A stretch of 64,000 nucleotides of DNA from the NCBI RefSeq assembly GCF_026745355.1, contig NC_079205.1, positions 39,128,056 through 39,192,055 of the forward strand. The letters are read 5' to 3'. Below the pieces are notes generated by a model. It searched no databases, had not been told where the DNA came from, and worked only from the letters and a program-made list of their open reading frames with translations. Positions within the stretch are counted from its first letter, which is position 1, and each line of letters opens with the position of its first letter. The translations under genes and the position numbers were made by a program. This document shows, piece after piece, positions 11,793 to 22,290 of the stretch. The DNA is from Beta vulgaris subsp. vulgaris (taxonomy: Eukaryota; Streptophyta; Magnoliopsida; Caryophyllales; Amaranthaceae).

Positions 11793-12876
11793 TTTTTGGA
11801 GGGCACCCTTTCGAGCTAGGTAGCACCGATACGGATAAATGTACGGAGACGGGTACAAGGACGGAAAACGGCAAAATCAAAATTTCTAAAAACGAGTACG
11901 GATTGGATTCGGCCAAAAAATATTTTTTAACAAAAAAATATATATTTCGTTATGATTGTTTGTGTGTTTTTATGATTAGTATTGTTAATTAATAATAATA
12001 ATATAAGAATATAAAATGAAAAAAGAAGTACAGAGTACAAACTTAGTAAAGAAAATAAGAACACTTTCATAAAGATAGAGATAAAAATGTAGAAGTAGCA
12101 ATCTTTTACCAGAGAAATGACAAATGTAAAGAAGGGAAGGAGATTTAAAAAACAAAAAAGTACCCAACCTATTTTTTGTTTTAATTTAAAAAACAAAGAA
12201 GGGAGGGGGATTTAAAAACCAAAAAATGACAGCTGTAAAGTAGGCCCAAAGGGAGGGGGAATTAATTGCTGCCAGTGGTTTTCTTTTTACACTCTTCTTC
12301 TACTTTCGTCTTCTTCTTCCTCTACTTTCTTCTTCTTCATCTCTTTTTCTTCATCCTCTCTTCTTCTTCATCTAAATAATTCTAGCCTCAAATTTTTTCT
12401 CCAATTTGGACTTAAAGGTTACTCTTTCTTTTGGGCAAAATGTCATCAAAATCTGATCTCAAGTTTTTTTACTCTGAAATTTCATGAAAGTTATATGGGT
12501 ACGTTTTGTTCTAGCCCACTTTGAAGCGGATTAGTTCCCATAAGAAGCACTCGTACCCACCCTCTCAAGTACGGATTAGGTATGAATCCACCCCGTATCC
12601 ATACCGTCCCCAGATCGTACCCGTATCGGGTATGGGATACGACACTCAACCACCGTACCCATGCTTCATAGCTTTTGAGAACCCCGTGGTAAGATTAATT
12701 TACTATGCACTTTCCTTGCACATACAGGGTCACTCACCAAAAGGCCCTATATGCTCCAACCCCCACTCACCTCACCAAAAAGCACCCACAATAATATTGA
12801 ATTTTTTTGCTTCCAACAATATTTGAACCTTGGTCTCACATGTGGGAGATATGAAGCTATACCATTGGACCCAAAG
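11793..12876 (-). mobile_element. SINE (copy 1), split by a hAT element
   Basis: On the minus strand the 5' end (12876 downwards) shows a tRNA-like head: GGGTCCAATGGTATAGCTTC (box A-like), then GACCAAGGTTCAAAT (box B-like). The body runs to CTCAAAAG near 12672, is interrupted by a hAT element (11816-12671), and resumes as GGTGCCCTCCAAAAAA to 11793. Flanking direct repeats share ACCATTATAAATAT (22 bp with one mismatch, at 11771-11792 and 12877-12898). The same family occurs at 42650-43989. Without the hAT insertion and its duplicated site the SINE would be about 220 bp. Confidence 0.75.
11816..12671. mobile_element. hAT-type non-autonomous element (856 bp) inside SINE copy 1
   Basis: Terminal inverted repeats read CTAGGTAGCACCGATACGG on the left and CTATGAAGCATGGGTACGG on the complement of the right end. 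Flanking 8-bp target copies are CTTTCGAG (11808-11815) and CTTTTGAG (12672-12679), one mismatch. Both ends carry repeated GTACGG/GTATCGG subterminal words. The interior (11930-12480) is AT-rich with a CT-rich tract and no transposase. Confidence 0.75.
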
Positions 12877-12983
12877 AATAGAAAACCATTATAAATATGT
12901 AAAGATAATTTCTTAGATGTACAAAAGAAATCGTATGGATGTAAAAATTAGATTTTAGATGTCCAATATATTATATGGAGGAG

Positions 12984-13182
12984 AGGGAGAAGTGGTAGTC
13001 CAGTGGAGTACCATATCGAATTCCAGGACATTAGTATTCGAATCCTTGTCCCAACAATATGTTGGGCATTTACTTTTGAGCTGTTAGCCTTGTACTAGCC
13101 CATGAGCTGGTGTGTCCTACAAGCTAGTAGCTTAATCGGGATTGATCTTTCCACAAATTATTTTTTCTAATAAAAAAAAATG
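12984..13182 (+). mobile_element. SINE of a second family
   Basis: The head has tRNA-like promoter boxes: GGTAGTCCAGTGGAGTACC (box A-like) and AGTATTCGAATCC (box B-like), about 35 bp apart. The 3' end is TTTTTTCTAATAAAAAAAAA. Imperfect direct repeats flank it: ATATGGAGGAG at 12973-12983 and ATATGGAAGAA at 13183-13193, 9 of 11 bases alike. Length is about 200 bp, typical of plant SINEs. Confidence 0.7.
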
Positions 13183-13194
13183 ATATGGAAGAAG

Positions 13195-13680
13195 GTAAAA
13201 AAGTAAAAAAAAAAAATGACTTTTTTTTTTTAATACCGAAAGCTTGATTAGGATTATGCTTTTTTTTTTTTTTCTTTTAGTGAGTGTCTCGGATTGGTTC
13301 ACTGGTGAAGTTTTCGCCAGTTGGCCAGATTCTTAGATTCCTCAGAAAAACCGCTCAAAAAAAAAAAAGATTCCTCAGAAAAAAAAAAAGTTAACATATT
13401 ATTTCACACAATTTGAAAAATCCATCAACAACAAAAAAAAAGTCCATGAAACAAAAAAATATGATTGGATAAACCACGTAATTAAGAAACTAAATTATAA
13501 TCAAGTTCTCCTAATAAGTCCTATACTCCTATCCACCTCAAACACTCAACGCGTACAATTCACAACACGCGAAGTCAAAAATTCCACAGTAGATTACCTT
13601 CTTCTACTTCTCGCACCACCGCACAAAAACTCTCATTTTTCCCCCAAATCTTTTTTCTCTTTTCTCTCTCCTCTTCTCCA
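13195..13680 (+). promoter_or_regulatory. Upstream region of the 204-residue membrane-protein gene
   Basis: Several A and T homopolymers occur at 13200-13450. A TATA-like AAATTATAATCAAG lies near 13492, and a strongly pyrimidine-rich leader (TTTTTTCTCTTTTCTCTCTC) directly precedes the start codon at 13681. CT-rich leaders are common in plant genes. The exact transcription start cannot be fixed by eye. Confidence 0.4.
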
Positions 13681-14295
13681 ATGGCGTCGTCAATCTCCCT
13701 CCTCCTCCCAATTTTCTCTCTCTTCCTCCTCTCACTTTCTCTCTCCTCCGTTTCCGCTCGACCAGGCCGTCCTTTCCACCCCTGCAACACCCTCGTTGTT
13801 TCCACCTTCTCTTTTTCTTTCCTCCCTCAAAACCCTAACCCTAACCCTAATTTCTCTTTCCGCCATAATCGCCCCCAATTCATAGTCGTTTCCGCCGATC
13901 TCCACCCTCACCACCACTTCCGTCACCGCCGATTTCTCCCTCTTATGGTCGATCGCTTTCCAACGGTCGAAAAAGCTCAAGAAACTTCCGAGTTTTTACC
14001 GTTAGGGTTCAGCTCCTTGAGGGATAGAACTAAGGATATTCTTAGCGTTGTTGCTTCTCTTCTATTTGGTGCTGCTTGTGGGGCCCTTACTGCTGGTACA
14101 ATGTACCTTATTTGGTCCATGTTTAATCATCGTAATGGATCTTACCGAAATTTGGATGGTTTTGAGAGCGATGACGACGACAACGATGATGGTGATGATA
14201 TATTTAACCCGAAGAAGACGGGGTATGTTGCCATTCCTGCTGCTCCTGCTAAGGCTGTTGATTCGATTCCCGCTCCGGTGAAGGAGGCCGTGTAA
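13681..14295 (+). CDS. Plant secretory/membrane protein of unknown function (204 aa)
   Basis: A single-exon gene encoding 204 residues. Residues 1-26 form a signal peptide-like stretch (hydrophobic core LLLPIFSLFLLSLSLSS, likely cut after VSA). Next comes RPGRPFHPCNTLVVSTFSFS, an Asn-Pro run (NPNPNPN), and a His/Arg-rich patch (about 74-84). A single hydrophobic segment (about 121-147) likely spans a membrane. An acidic run (DDDDNDDGDD, 164-173) and an Ala/Pro-rich tail follow. This arrangement suggests a type I membrane protein of the secretory pathway with a short acidic cytosolic tail. I recognise the layout as a conserved plant type, but no catalytic motif is visible and I assign no function. 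The start is the first ATG after a CT-rich leader, and codon use is gene-like. AATAAA lies at about 14638. Confidence 0.85.
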   Translation: MASSISLLLPIFSLFLLSLSLSSVSARPGRPFHPCNTLVVSTFSFSFLPQNPNPNPNFSFRHNRPQFIVVSADLHPHHHFRHRRFLPLMVDRFPTVEKAQETSEFLPLGFSSLRDRTKDILSVVASLLFGAACGALTAGTMYLIWSMFNHRNGSYRNLDGFESDDDDNDDGDDIFNPKKTGYVAIPAAPAKAVDSIPAPVKEAV

Positions 14296-14409
14296 TGTGG
14301 GGTAATGAGGAATTTGTTTCGTGTTTTTTCGTTTTTAGTATGTAATCTAATGAATGAGCATAATATGGTGGGATTTAATTCACTGCTGCTGATGATATCT
14401 TGAATGATA

Positions 14410-14545
14410 ATGCTTATATCTTGTTATATAATATAATGTTATTATTGTTATATTTGGTCTGGATTAGTGTGCGAATGATGCTTATATCTTGTTATATAAT
14501 ATAATGTTATTATTGTTATTTTTGGTCTGGATTAGTGTGCTACGT
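14410..14545 (+). repeat. 68-bp tandem duplication downstream of the membrane-protein gene
   Basis: GCTTATATCTTGTTATATAA begins at 14412 and again at 14480. The two copies match almost base for base through GGTCTGGATTAGTGTGC. It probably lies in the 3' untranslated region or just beyond it. Confidence 0.9.
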
Positions 14546-15730
14546 GACTTTTTTATAGGTTTTTGAGTTTTGATGAATGGGTTTATGATGTTTATTTGAT
14601 TTTTTTTTTATTCAGAGCTTACTTTTCTTGAACTCTCAATAAATGGGATTTATATTATGGCAATGTGATCTATGCCATTAATATTTTAGCAGCCGAGAGA
14701 TTAAGCTCTTGTTGATATTTGGTTTTTGTATTTTGGATGGATGAGGACTTAGACGGTTAAAAGCCTTAAAGGTTTATTATTGGTCTGAATGTGTCAACGT
14801 ATTATTTGAATAAGAAGGCAAATAACCTACTAGCTGAATGTATAAGATTGTTATCTACCAGCCAATAAGGACATTTATACCGTCATTATTGACTGGTTTA
14901 TTTGACTAGTTGTAAACTTCTACTTGATTATCTTGTGCATGATTTCTGATCGATATAATTGAAATAATCTAATTGATGATTCGGGGTTTATATTGGAGAA
15001 TTAGAGCGTAAATTTTGTGTAGCGATGTATTATTTGGAATTGATGAATACTTGAATAGTATATGTAGAAGGACTTTTTTTGTTTGAATTTTCAGATGATC
15101 ATGGTATGCTGGGCTGGTAGCTGGTGCCGTTAATTCTGTAACTTCTCATGAACATCTCTATTATATTAGCTTTAGCACTTTTATGTTTTAATATTATGTA
15201 TGAAATTTGGAAGTGGAGGTTGGGGTAGGGTGTTTGATCATCCTGCCTCACATGTTTCTAAAGGGAAGGATAATGGCATGTCATGTGATATGTGACCGAA
15301 CATGCAAGATCTATTTTCATTTCAAAAGATCGCCAGTGATTTTTGAATTATATGGAATAATTGAATAATTGTAGAGTTTTGTGTACGTTTCTCCCATTGG
15401 AGTTACTTATATGTTCCTTTGTCAGCTTTTAGCTGTTAGGATTATGTTGTTTTAGAGCATACGTGTTGCTTATGTTTCTTGGACTTGAGTATGAGTGTTG
15501 GATATGCATCTATATTCGACTGTTTGACTTGCTGAGTCTGAAGTTTAGGATATTGGGACACGACCGAGAATTTGGACATGGGTACGCGGCATGATGCTGG
15601 GGATTTTCTCGGAATACCTATTTTTTAATACAGTATAATGGATATCATATCAATGGAACTAATTTTATAAGGAAATTAGGGACCGAACTTTGTCTGATAT
15701 CAACTCATTTCCTGGAATCCTTTTGGATTC

Positions 15731-15802
<72 letters not shown>

Positions 15803-17693
15803 TATCTAATAAAGGATCTCTATATAACTTCCTTGACTGCAGATATATTCCGTTTAGGTTAATTGCACTCTCCTAATTCCCTCTATTTTCCTTCTCTCTC
15901 ATCTTTTTAGTTTATACTTATTGTGGCTGTCGTTAACCAATTGTAAGGTCAAGAGTTGAGTATAGATTCCAATTCCATACCCTCACCTTTGCTGTGTCTT
16001 GTTGACACGGGTGGGGTTCCAAAATGCCAAGTCGGAGTGACATATTTTTTCGCTCTAAATTCTTTAATTAATGTTTTTTTTCTAAATTAGACTTTAAATA
16101 AGGCTAGACCTAACATTCAAATTTGACTGATGACCATGAAGTTTCTTACCTGGTATCTTCACTTAGCCTTTCAAGGTTCATGTAAATACCAACTTGACAA
16201 GGAATATGGGCTTATGTTCGTGTTTTGATAGGAGTACTAATGTCCGACTTTGTGCATTTATCTGCCACAATAATCATATTCGAAGAACTGATTAACACGC
16301 TGAGGTTGTGTTAACTTGTACTGGATTTATTGCAGATCTGGAACAGCAAACCTCATGCCTAGTTATACATGCGGTATTAGGTTTTAATAGCTTTCAAGTA
16401 TCTATTCAATTCACAAATCTTATCTGTAAATCCACAAATCATTTGCTTATTCAATTCTCACTTCTCATATACCTTGATCAACACCCACAGGAATGAACTA
16501 ATTCAGATATCTTGTAGTTGTGTTTCCCATTATTATACAAGTTTTTTGGTCTCTTTCTTCTTCTCATCTCTTTGGCTTCTTTTCAATTTGTGAAAATTTT
16601 ATCGTTTGGGGACTCATAGGAGGGCTTATGATGGAGTCGTGAGTCGTCAACAAGTTAAGATGTGTGCATTGTCATTGGAGGTTTATGAAGTGGGCATAAA
16701 GTTTGGATTTGTGTATTTGGGAATAGGTAAAATTTAGTATGCTGTGTTCCTATGCAGGTCTCCTTATCATCTATTTTCATTGTTATGTATGCTGCTCCAC
16801 CCTTCTTTAGTTCTCTGTCTTCTTGTGAGTCACAGGAGAGGGTTTATGTGGAGGTAGTACGACTAGTACCTAGTTTTTTTTTCAGCGACGTTGGGGTTCC
16901 TTCTGTGAATCCTTTTCTGGGCTTACTCGAGTTTCGATTCTATACTTGTCAGTACTAATTGTGGATGTCTGACTAGAGTTCTGGAAAAGTTGACTCTTCC
17001 GGTACTTGTTACTTTTTGCCATCAATTATGAAGGCTTATTCTGCTAGCCAAGGCTTCTATTGGGTTGTAAAGTGACACAGATAGGGGACATGTCACTTGT
17101 GGCTCCGTTGAACCCTTTTTTCCTTTTTCATTTACCTCTAATTTGGAATGGTTTAATTTGCAAGCTCTAGGTGGGTTGTTGGTTTACCTGGTTATAAGTG
17201 TAGTTAAGTGCCTCAAATATGTGAGATCAGAGATCACAGTTTAAAAAACCCCAGTATTCTCATAGTGTTCTGCTGCTGCAGTTTTATCCCCTTTTCTTCA
17301 GTGTGGTTGCTGGTGCTTTTGACATGGAAATTTGTAGTGGAAGAATTGGACATTTAAGAATGCTTTTATTTTGTGATTTTGTATGTTATAGGATAATGTT
17401 GTCTTCATAAGTAATGACAGAAATCAGAGTGGAATTCTGGATGATGGTGAGGGATTATATATTTTTTGAATGGGATTTTGACGGATTATGATCTGGAGAT
17501 TTCTGATTTCACATTCTAAGGCCAGGAACTTTGATCCTACAGATTTGATAAATTCTAATAGTTGTCGACTAACGGTGTATTCGACTGTGGTAACAAGGTT
17601 TGAGTCTTACTTTTGCATGCTTTAACTGCCTGTCATGCTACCAAGTTAAGCTTGGCTTGGTGGTTGGGATTGTGCCTTTTAATCTTGAGGTTG
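14546..17693. other. Non-coding intergenic DNA
   Basis: AT-rich sequence with only short, motif-free ORFs on either strand. It contains one long (AT)n tract, listed separately. I see no gene, RNA or clear mobile element. Confidence 0.5.
15733..15800. repeat. (AT)n microsatellite, about 68 bp
   Basis: An uninterrupted alternation of A and T of roughly 33 repeats. Highly polymorphic loci usually look like this. Confidence 0.95.
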
Positions 17694-17935
17694 GGGTTTC
17701 AATTACCACTAGAGACACTTTAAGGATAGGGATTCCCTTTACCCTCCCCCCTACTCTCAAAGTGTCTAGCCTGCAAACTCGGGCCAGGTTGACCTGTTCA
17801 AGGTTCAGGTGCGGTAGGGGCACTATAAGTATAGGAATTCCCTTTACCCTCCACCCTACTTTGAAAGTGTCTAGTCTGCTAACTAAGGCCAGGTCAATCT
17901 GTGCGAGGTTCCAGTTCGGTAGTGCAATTCATCTT
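17694..17935 (+). repeat. 105-bp tandem duplication, open in one frame
   Basis: ATTCCCTTTACCCTCC begins at 17732 and again at 17837, and the copies share CTACT, AAAGTGTCTAG and CGGTAG blocks. The period is 105 bp, a multiple of three. One forward frame (17600-17944) therefore stays open and encodes two 35-residue repeats around IGIPFTLPPTLKVSSL. I do not recognise the sequence and do not think it is a gene. Confidence 0.8.
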
Positions 17936-17944
17936 ATCAATTAA

Positions 17945-19770
17945 AGAAAAAACTGTTTTGTCAGGCTACAAGATTTATGTAGTCACAGGAGATTGGTGTT
18001 GAAAAATGATGTGTTATGTTTCCATTTTATAAGGGTTTTCATAAGATGCAGGTTTACTGCAAGGAAACCATTTGATAAATCAGTGACAAGACTCCTTAAA
18101 CTGCTTAGCCTGCTGCGTTATTCTCATGTAGGTGCTCGCATATTATGTAGTATAGAAGTATATGAAGTGTATTAATCTCACATCTTTTAGCTGGTTTGAG
18201 TGGGATTTGGGATGTATCAATAAGGTACTCAAATTTATTTATCATTAGCGAATGGAGTACTTTTGAATACACTCTGAAACATGCACAGACGTAACTGAAA
18301 CAAATCAGAATTAATCGTGGGCTTTTGATTATGTTATTTCTACAAATTTGTTAAAGCTCAGATCATTTTAGGTTAATTTGCTATACAAATACCAACTCGA
18401 AAAGAATTTAGAAATCGAAAATTCTAGGAAAGGGCTTTATCTTTTTGAGGAGCTTCTGGGAAGGTTCTTATCACCAAAACTTTCGTGTTCTTCGCTCTTT
18501 ACATGTTGAAGTCATCAAGCAAACAAATTCATTCATGCTCATCAAGAAAGAAAGCAAGGTCAACAAATCCCAATTGTTTGATATCTAACTTCTAATGACG
18601 AGAGATTCACCAAATGCATGTCTCCTAGCTTTCGTTACTAGTTTTTCAGATCACATGGAACAAGAAGAGTCACTAGATGCTAGAACCAATCGTATACGCC
18701 AGTTCAGAAGTTGAATCCTTGCATCTTAGCGTAGAGCGTGAAGCGATTGTTACATAGCTAAGGTGATCAATATTAACCTAGGCTTGGCACAAAAAAAATA
18801 TTGGGTTTTTGGTATGATTATTTGGCCTGTAATTTGGGCCAAAGAAATCGTTGTGTACAATCCGAAGTCCAGATTTTTGGCCAAATTTCGGCCTAGCTCG
18901 TGAATGGTCCAAATAGCGAGTTATGACACGAAAAAATTAGGTTCAAAACAGGCCATTTTTTTGGTCAAAGTTCGGCCCGACCCATAGTGACCTTTATATA
19001 GCACCATTGTCTCTACCCCATAACCACCATTTTCCAAACTTGACCAATCTACACCATCACCCTACCACCACCAGGCTGGCCCCAACTTAACCTAAAAATA
19101 ACCAAAGTGATGGCCAAATGAACTACCCCAACCCCATAGATCACTGCCGCAGCTCGCCAACTACCTCTCCTAACCACATACCGGCACTCATCAACTAACC
19201 TCACCCCACCATACCTAACCCTGCTTTTTATTCCTTCCACATCCCTCTTTCAACCAAAGGTACCCTTAGCTATTGAGTGCATAAGTCCCCTCCATGAGGA
19301 TAATGGCTTTTGAATCAAGTATTTAATCTAAGATGAACAATGTTGGCTACATTATCTTTTAAAAAACCAAGGTACTAGGTAGACATGAATAAATAGTGAA
19401 ATCTAACTTAGCAAAACAATCATTTTTTTAATTCATTAATTATAGTGGGTAGATTACCAAGTAAATTTAGCATTCTCCATTCCCAAGCTCTTAATTGGAA
19501 GGAGATAGCTACATCAGCCTAACATAAAGTGCAACACATGCATAAAAGTCTGTCAGTGTCATTGACCAAATGACTTCATCAGTGACCAATTTTGAATCTT
19601 GTTTAAATATCACTCGTATTAAAGTAGGCTAGCCTTTGTAAAAGATAATTTCTGCAACTTTTGATGCACAGTTACAGTCCTAATATAATTTGTAAACTAG
19701 AGGTGAGATTTACTGGTGACAAACCTAAATCTAATCATCTAGTAGGTTTATAAATGAATGGTATAACACA
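17945..19770. other. Non-coding intergenic DNA
   Basis: No supported gene. Around 18780-19010 there are repeated GGCC and TTCGGCC words resembling the degenerate subterminal text of the hAT-like elements elsewhere in the window. I could not find inverted ends or a target duplication for it. Confidence 0.4.
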
Positions 19771-19784
19771 GAATACCAACAAGA

Positions 19785-19850
19785 GTCGACTCAAGTGGTA
19801 AGTAGTTTGATATCGTTTAATGGATGTCTCGGGTTCGAATCTCACTGTAA
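19785..19850 (+). repeat. tRNA-like SINE head, truncated
   Basis: GACTCAAGTGGTAAGTAG (box A-like) followed about 35 bp later by TCTCGGGTTCGAATCTC (a near-perfect pol III box B). No acceptor stem or terminator is visible, so this is a SINE head rather than a tRNA gene. It lies just past the PPR stop codon, probably in the 3' untranslated region. Confidence 0.55.
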
Positions 19851-19895
19851 ATACAAGAACACCCAACTAATAATCTGATAACAACTCTTAGTAGA

Positions 19896-21578
19896 TTACG
19901 TAGTTTCAGGAGCAAGAACAATATTGTTATGATCCCTTAGGAAGGAACGTAAGTGCTTGTCCATTTGAAGCAAAGGCAACATGATGTCTTTCATCTGCTT
20001 GTTACACATTTGCCCTGCACCAAATTCAGAAACAACGCCATCCACTTCAACTGAACTACATCCTGGCACCTTCCTCACCATCTTTTCTTGCATCCGTTCC
20101 CTTACTTTCATAACTCCATCCCACTTTTCCGCGGATGCATAGATATTTGAAAGAAGTGTGTGAACACCACTATAATCGAGCCCTTTCTCGATTAACTGTT
20201 TGACAATTTCTTCTCCCAGCTCTACATTATCAAATACCCTACAAGCATTGAGCATTGCACCCAAAGCATAAGAATCAGGCACCATTGACATCTTTCTCAT
20301 CAGTTGTTCAGCCTCTTGTAGCATCCCTGATCTTGCTAAGAGGTCAATCAAGCAGCTATAGTGCTCAATTCCCGGATCAATTCCATAGCGGTATTTCATG
20401 GTGTCGAATATCTCTAATCCCTCCTCTATCAAGCCCATTCTACTACAAGCAGATAGCACACAAATGAATGTGACCCCGTTTGGCTTAACCTCTTCTCTTT
20501 GCATTCTTTTGAACAATTCAATCGCCCTCTCACTCTGCCCATGATTAGAGAACGCAGAGATCAAAGAAGTGAAAGCGAACACATCCTTAGATGGCATATC
20601 CTCGAACACTCGATTGGCCATCTCAATGCATCCACATTTTGCGTACATATCAACCAGAGCCGTTCCCAATTTAACATCCAATTCCATATTATTCCTATCA
20701 ACATATACATGTATCCACCTCCCCTGATCAAGAGCTCCAAGGGACGCACACGCCGAGAGTGCTCCCACCACAGAAGAATGATTGGGCCTAAACCCAGACA
20801 TCTGCATATCATTAAAGAGCTCCAAAGCTTCTTTAAAGAACCCCATTTGAGCATACCCAGTAATCATAGCACTCCAAGAAACCACATTTCTCTCAGGCAT
20901 TCTATCAAACAGTTCTCTGGCGTCTTCAACGCGGCCAACTTTTACATACCCATTAATCACCGCAGTCCATGTGACAACATCCTTTGTCGCACTTACATCG
21001 AATAGCTTACGACACATTTCAATCGCATCACACATAGCATAAAAATGAATTAATCCATTTTGGATAAAATCATAAGATTCCCACCCCAATTTAATACACT
21101 GTGAATGAAGCATTAATCCTAAGGGCAGATCACAAAGACAATTACTAGCTCTAAGAATAAACGAGAATGTATAATTATTCGGATAAGACCCAGAAGCAAA
21201 CATGTTTTTGTAAAGAGAGATTGCTTTAATGGGTTCATTATTGTCAATGAGGAGTTTGATCAAAGAGTTCCACATATAGTTGGAGCGATTAGGTGAGTGG
21301 ATGAGGAGTTTATAAGCATGAGAGAGATGGGAACGATGGTTTGCGAAGGCTGAAACGAGCTTGCCGGCCGCATAAGCATCGGAAATGGTGCCTGAAATGA
21401 TGAGATGGGATTGTATTTGCTTGAGTTGTGGAATGGTGAGACATTGGTTGTAGAGGGAAAGGATGTGCTTGCTTGATTTTGAATGGTAGTTCCTCGAGCC
21501 AAAAGAAGGCATCACCAAATTTGCCCAACAACGTCCAAGTAATGAGGCTTTTAAGTACATCAGGAGTAGAGGTGTCAA
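19896..21578 (-). CDS. Pentatricopeptide repeat protein, PLS class with E domain
   Basis: A single-exon ORF of 560 codons. PPR proteins bind organelle RNA and act in C-to-U editing, splicing or stability. The N-terminus (MYLKASLLGRCWANLVMPSF, then GSRNYHSKS) is basic and hydroxylated, like a mitochondrial targeting peptide. About ten PPR motifs of the P, L and S types follow. Clear ones include DVVTWTAVINGYVKVGRVED, NVVSWSAMITGYAQMGFFKE and KLGTALVDMYAKCGCIEMA. An E-type extension follows (YALGAMLNACR, VHTLLSNIYASAEKWDGV, RKVPGCSSVEV). The usual DYW deaminase is absent, and the frame stops about 40 residues after PGCSSVEV. The longest frame starts at 21578, but its first six codons come from the end of a hAT element. 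The ancestral start is probably the next Met at 21560, giving 554 aa. Close paralogues are numerous, so I give no symbol. Confidence 0.92.
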   Translation of the reverse strand: MTPLLLMYLKASLLGRCWANLVMPSFGSRNYHSKSSKHILSLYNQCLTIPQLKQIQSHLIISGTISDAYAAGKLVSAFANHRSHLSHAYKLLIHSPNRSNYMWNSLIKLLIDNNEPIKAISLYKNMFASGSYPNNYTFSFILRASNCLCDLPLGLMLHSQCIKLGWESYDFIQNGLIHFYAMCDAIEMCRKLFDVSATKDVVTWTAVINGYVKVGRVEDARELFDRMPERNVVSWSAMITGYAQMGFFKEALELFNDMQMSGFRPNHSSVVGALSACASLGALDQGRWIHVYVDRNNMELDVKLGTALVDMYAKCGCIEMANRVFEDMPSKDVFAFTSLISAFSNHGQSERAIELFKRMQREEVKPNGVTFICVLSACSRMGLIEEGLEIFDTMKYRYGIDPGIEHYSCLIDLLARSGMLQEAEQLMRKMSMVPDSYALGAMLNACRVFDNVELGEEIVKQLIEKGLDYSGVHTLLSNIYASAEKWDGVMKVRERMQEKMVRKVPGCSSVEVDGVVSEFGAGQMCNKQMKDIMLPLLQMDKHLRSFLRDHNNIVLAPETT

Positions 21579-21833
21579 TCTGGGTCACTGGCTGGGTTTG
21601 GGTTGACCCAAGCTGGGTCGGAATGATTTGGGTCGGAATAATCTGGGTGACACCGTGTCATGGGTCGAAACTGGGTGGGTCGGGTGAACTTGGGTCGGGT
21701 GAAACTGGGTGAGAGGATCTCGGAACTGGGTCCGGAAATGGTCGGGGGTGAGACTGGGTCGGCCGTATCTGGGTTGGGTGAATTTGGTCGGAATGGAATA
21801 AGGTGAAGTCGGTCCAAATCGGCTTTCGGAATG

Positions 21834-22290
21834 ACTTGGGTCGGAAGAAATCGGCTTTCGGAATAACTTGGGTCGGAAGAAATCGGCTTTCGGAATGACT
21901 TGGGTCGGAAGAAATCGGGTTTCGGAATTACTTGGGTCGGAAGAAACCGGCTTTCGGTTACTTGGGTCGGAAGAAATCGATATCGGAATAACTTGGTGGA
22001 ATAATTCGGCTTTTGGAATTACTTGGGTCGGAAGAAATCGGTTTTCGGGTCACGTGGGTCGGAAAAAATCGAAATCGGAATAACTTGGATCGAAAGAAAT
22101 CGGGTTTCGGAATTACTTGGGTCGGAAGAAATCGGCTTTCGGGTTACTTAATCGGAAAAATCGATATCGGAATAACTTGGGTTGGAATAATACGGCTTTC
22201 GGAATTATCGGAATAAATCGGCTTTCGGGTACTTGGGTCGAAAGAAATCGATATCGGAATAACTTGGGTCGGAATTACTTGGAACGACTA
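21834..22290. repeat. 32-bp tandem array in the hAT subterminal region
   Basis: ACTTGGGTCGGAAGAAATCG begins at 21834, 21866 and 21898, followed by roughly ten diverging copies with CTTTCGGAAT, GGTTTCGGAAT or GATATCGGAAT tails. The period is 32 bp at first and then varies. In hAT elements subterminal repeats are usually transposase-binding sites. Confidence 0.85.

Noticed and set aside
13575..13980. Minus-strand ORFs across the membrane-protein gene (rich in Arg, Glu and Lys)
   Set aside because: They are complements of the CT-rich leader and signal-peptide region, with no independent support.
18591..18713. 40-codon frame starting MTRDSPNACLLAF as a gene fragment
   Set aside because: Too short, no motif and no flanking exon signals that I can support.
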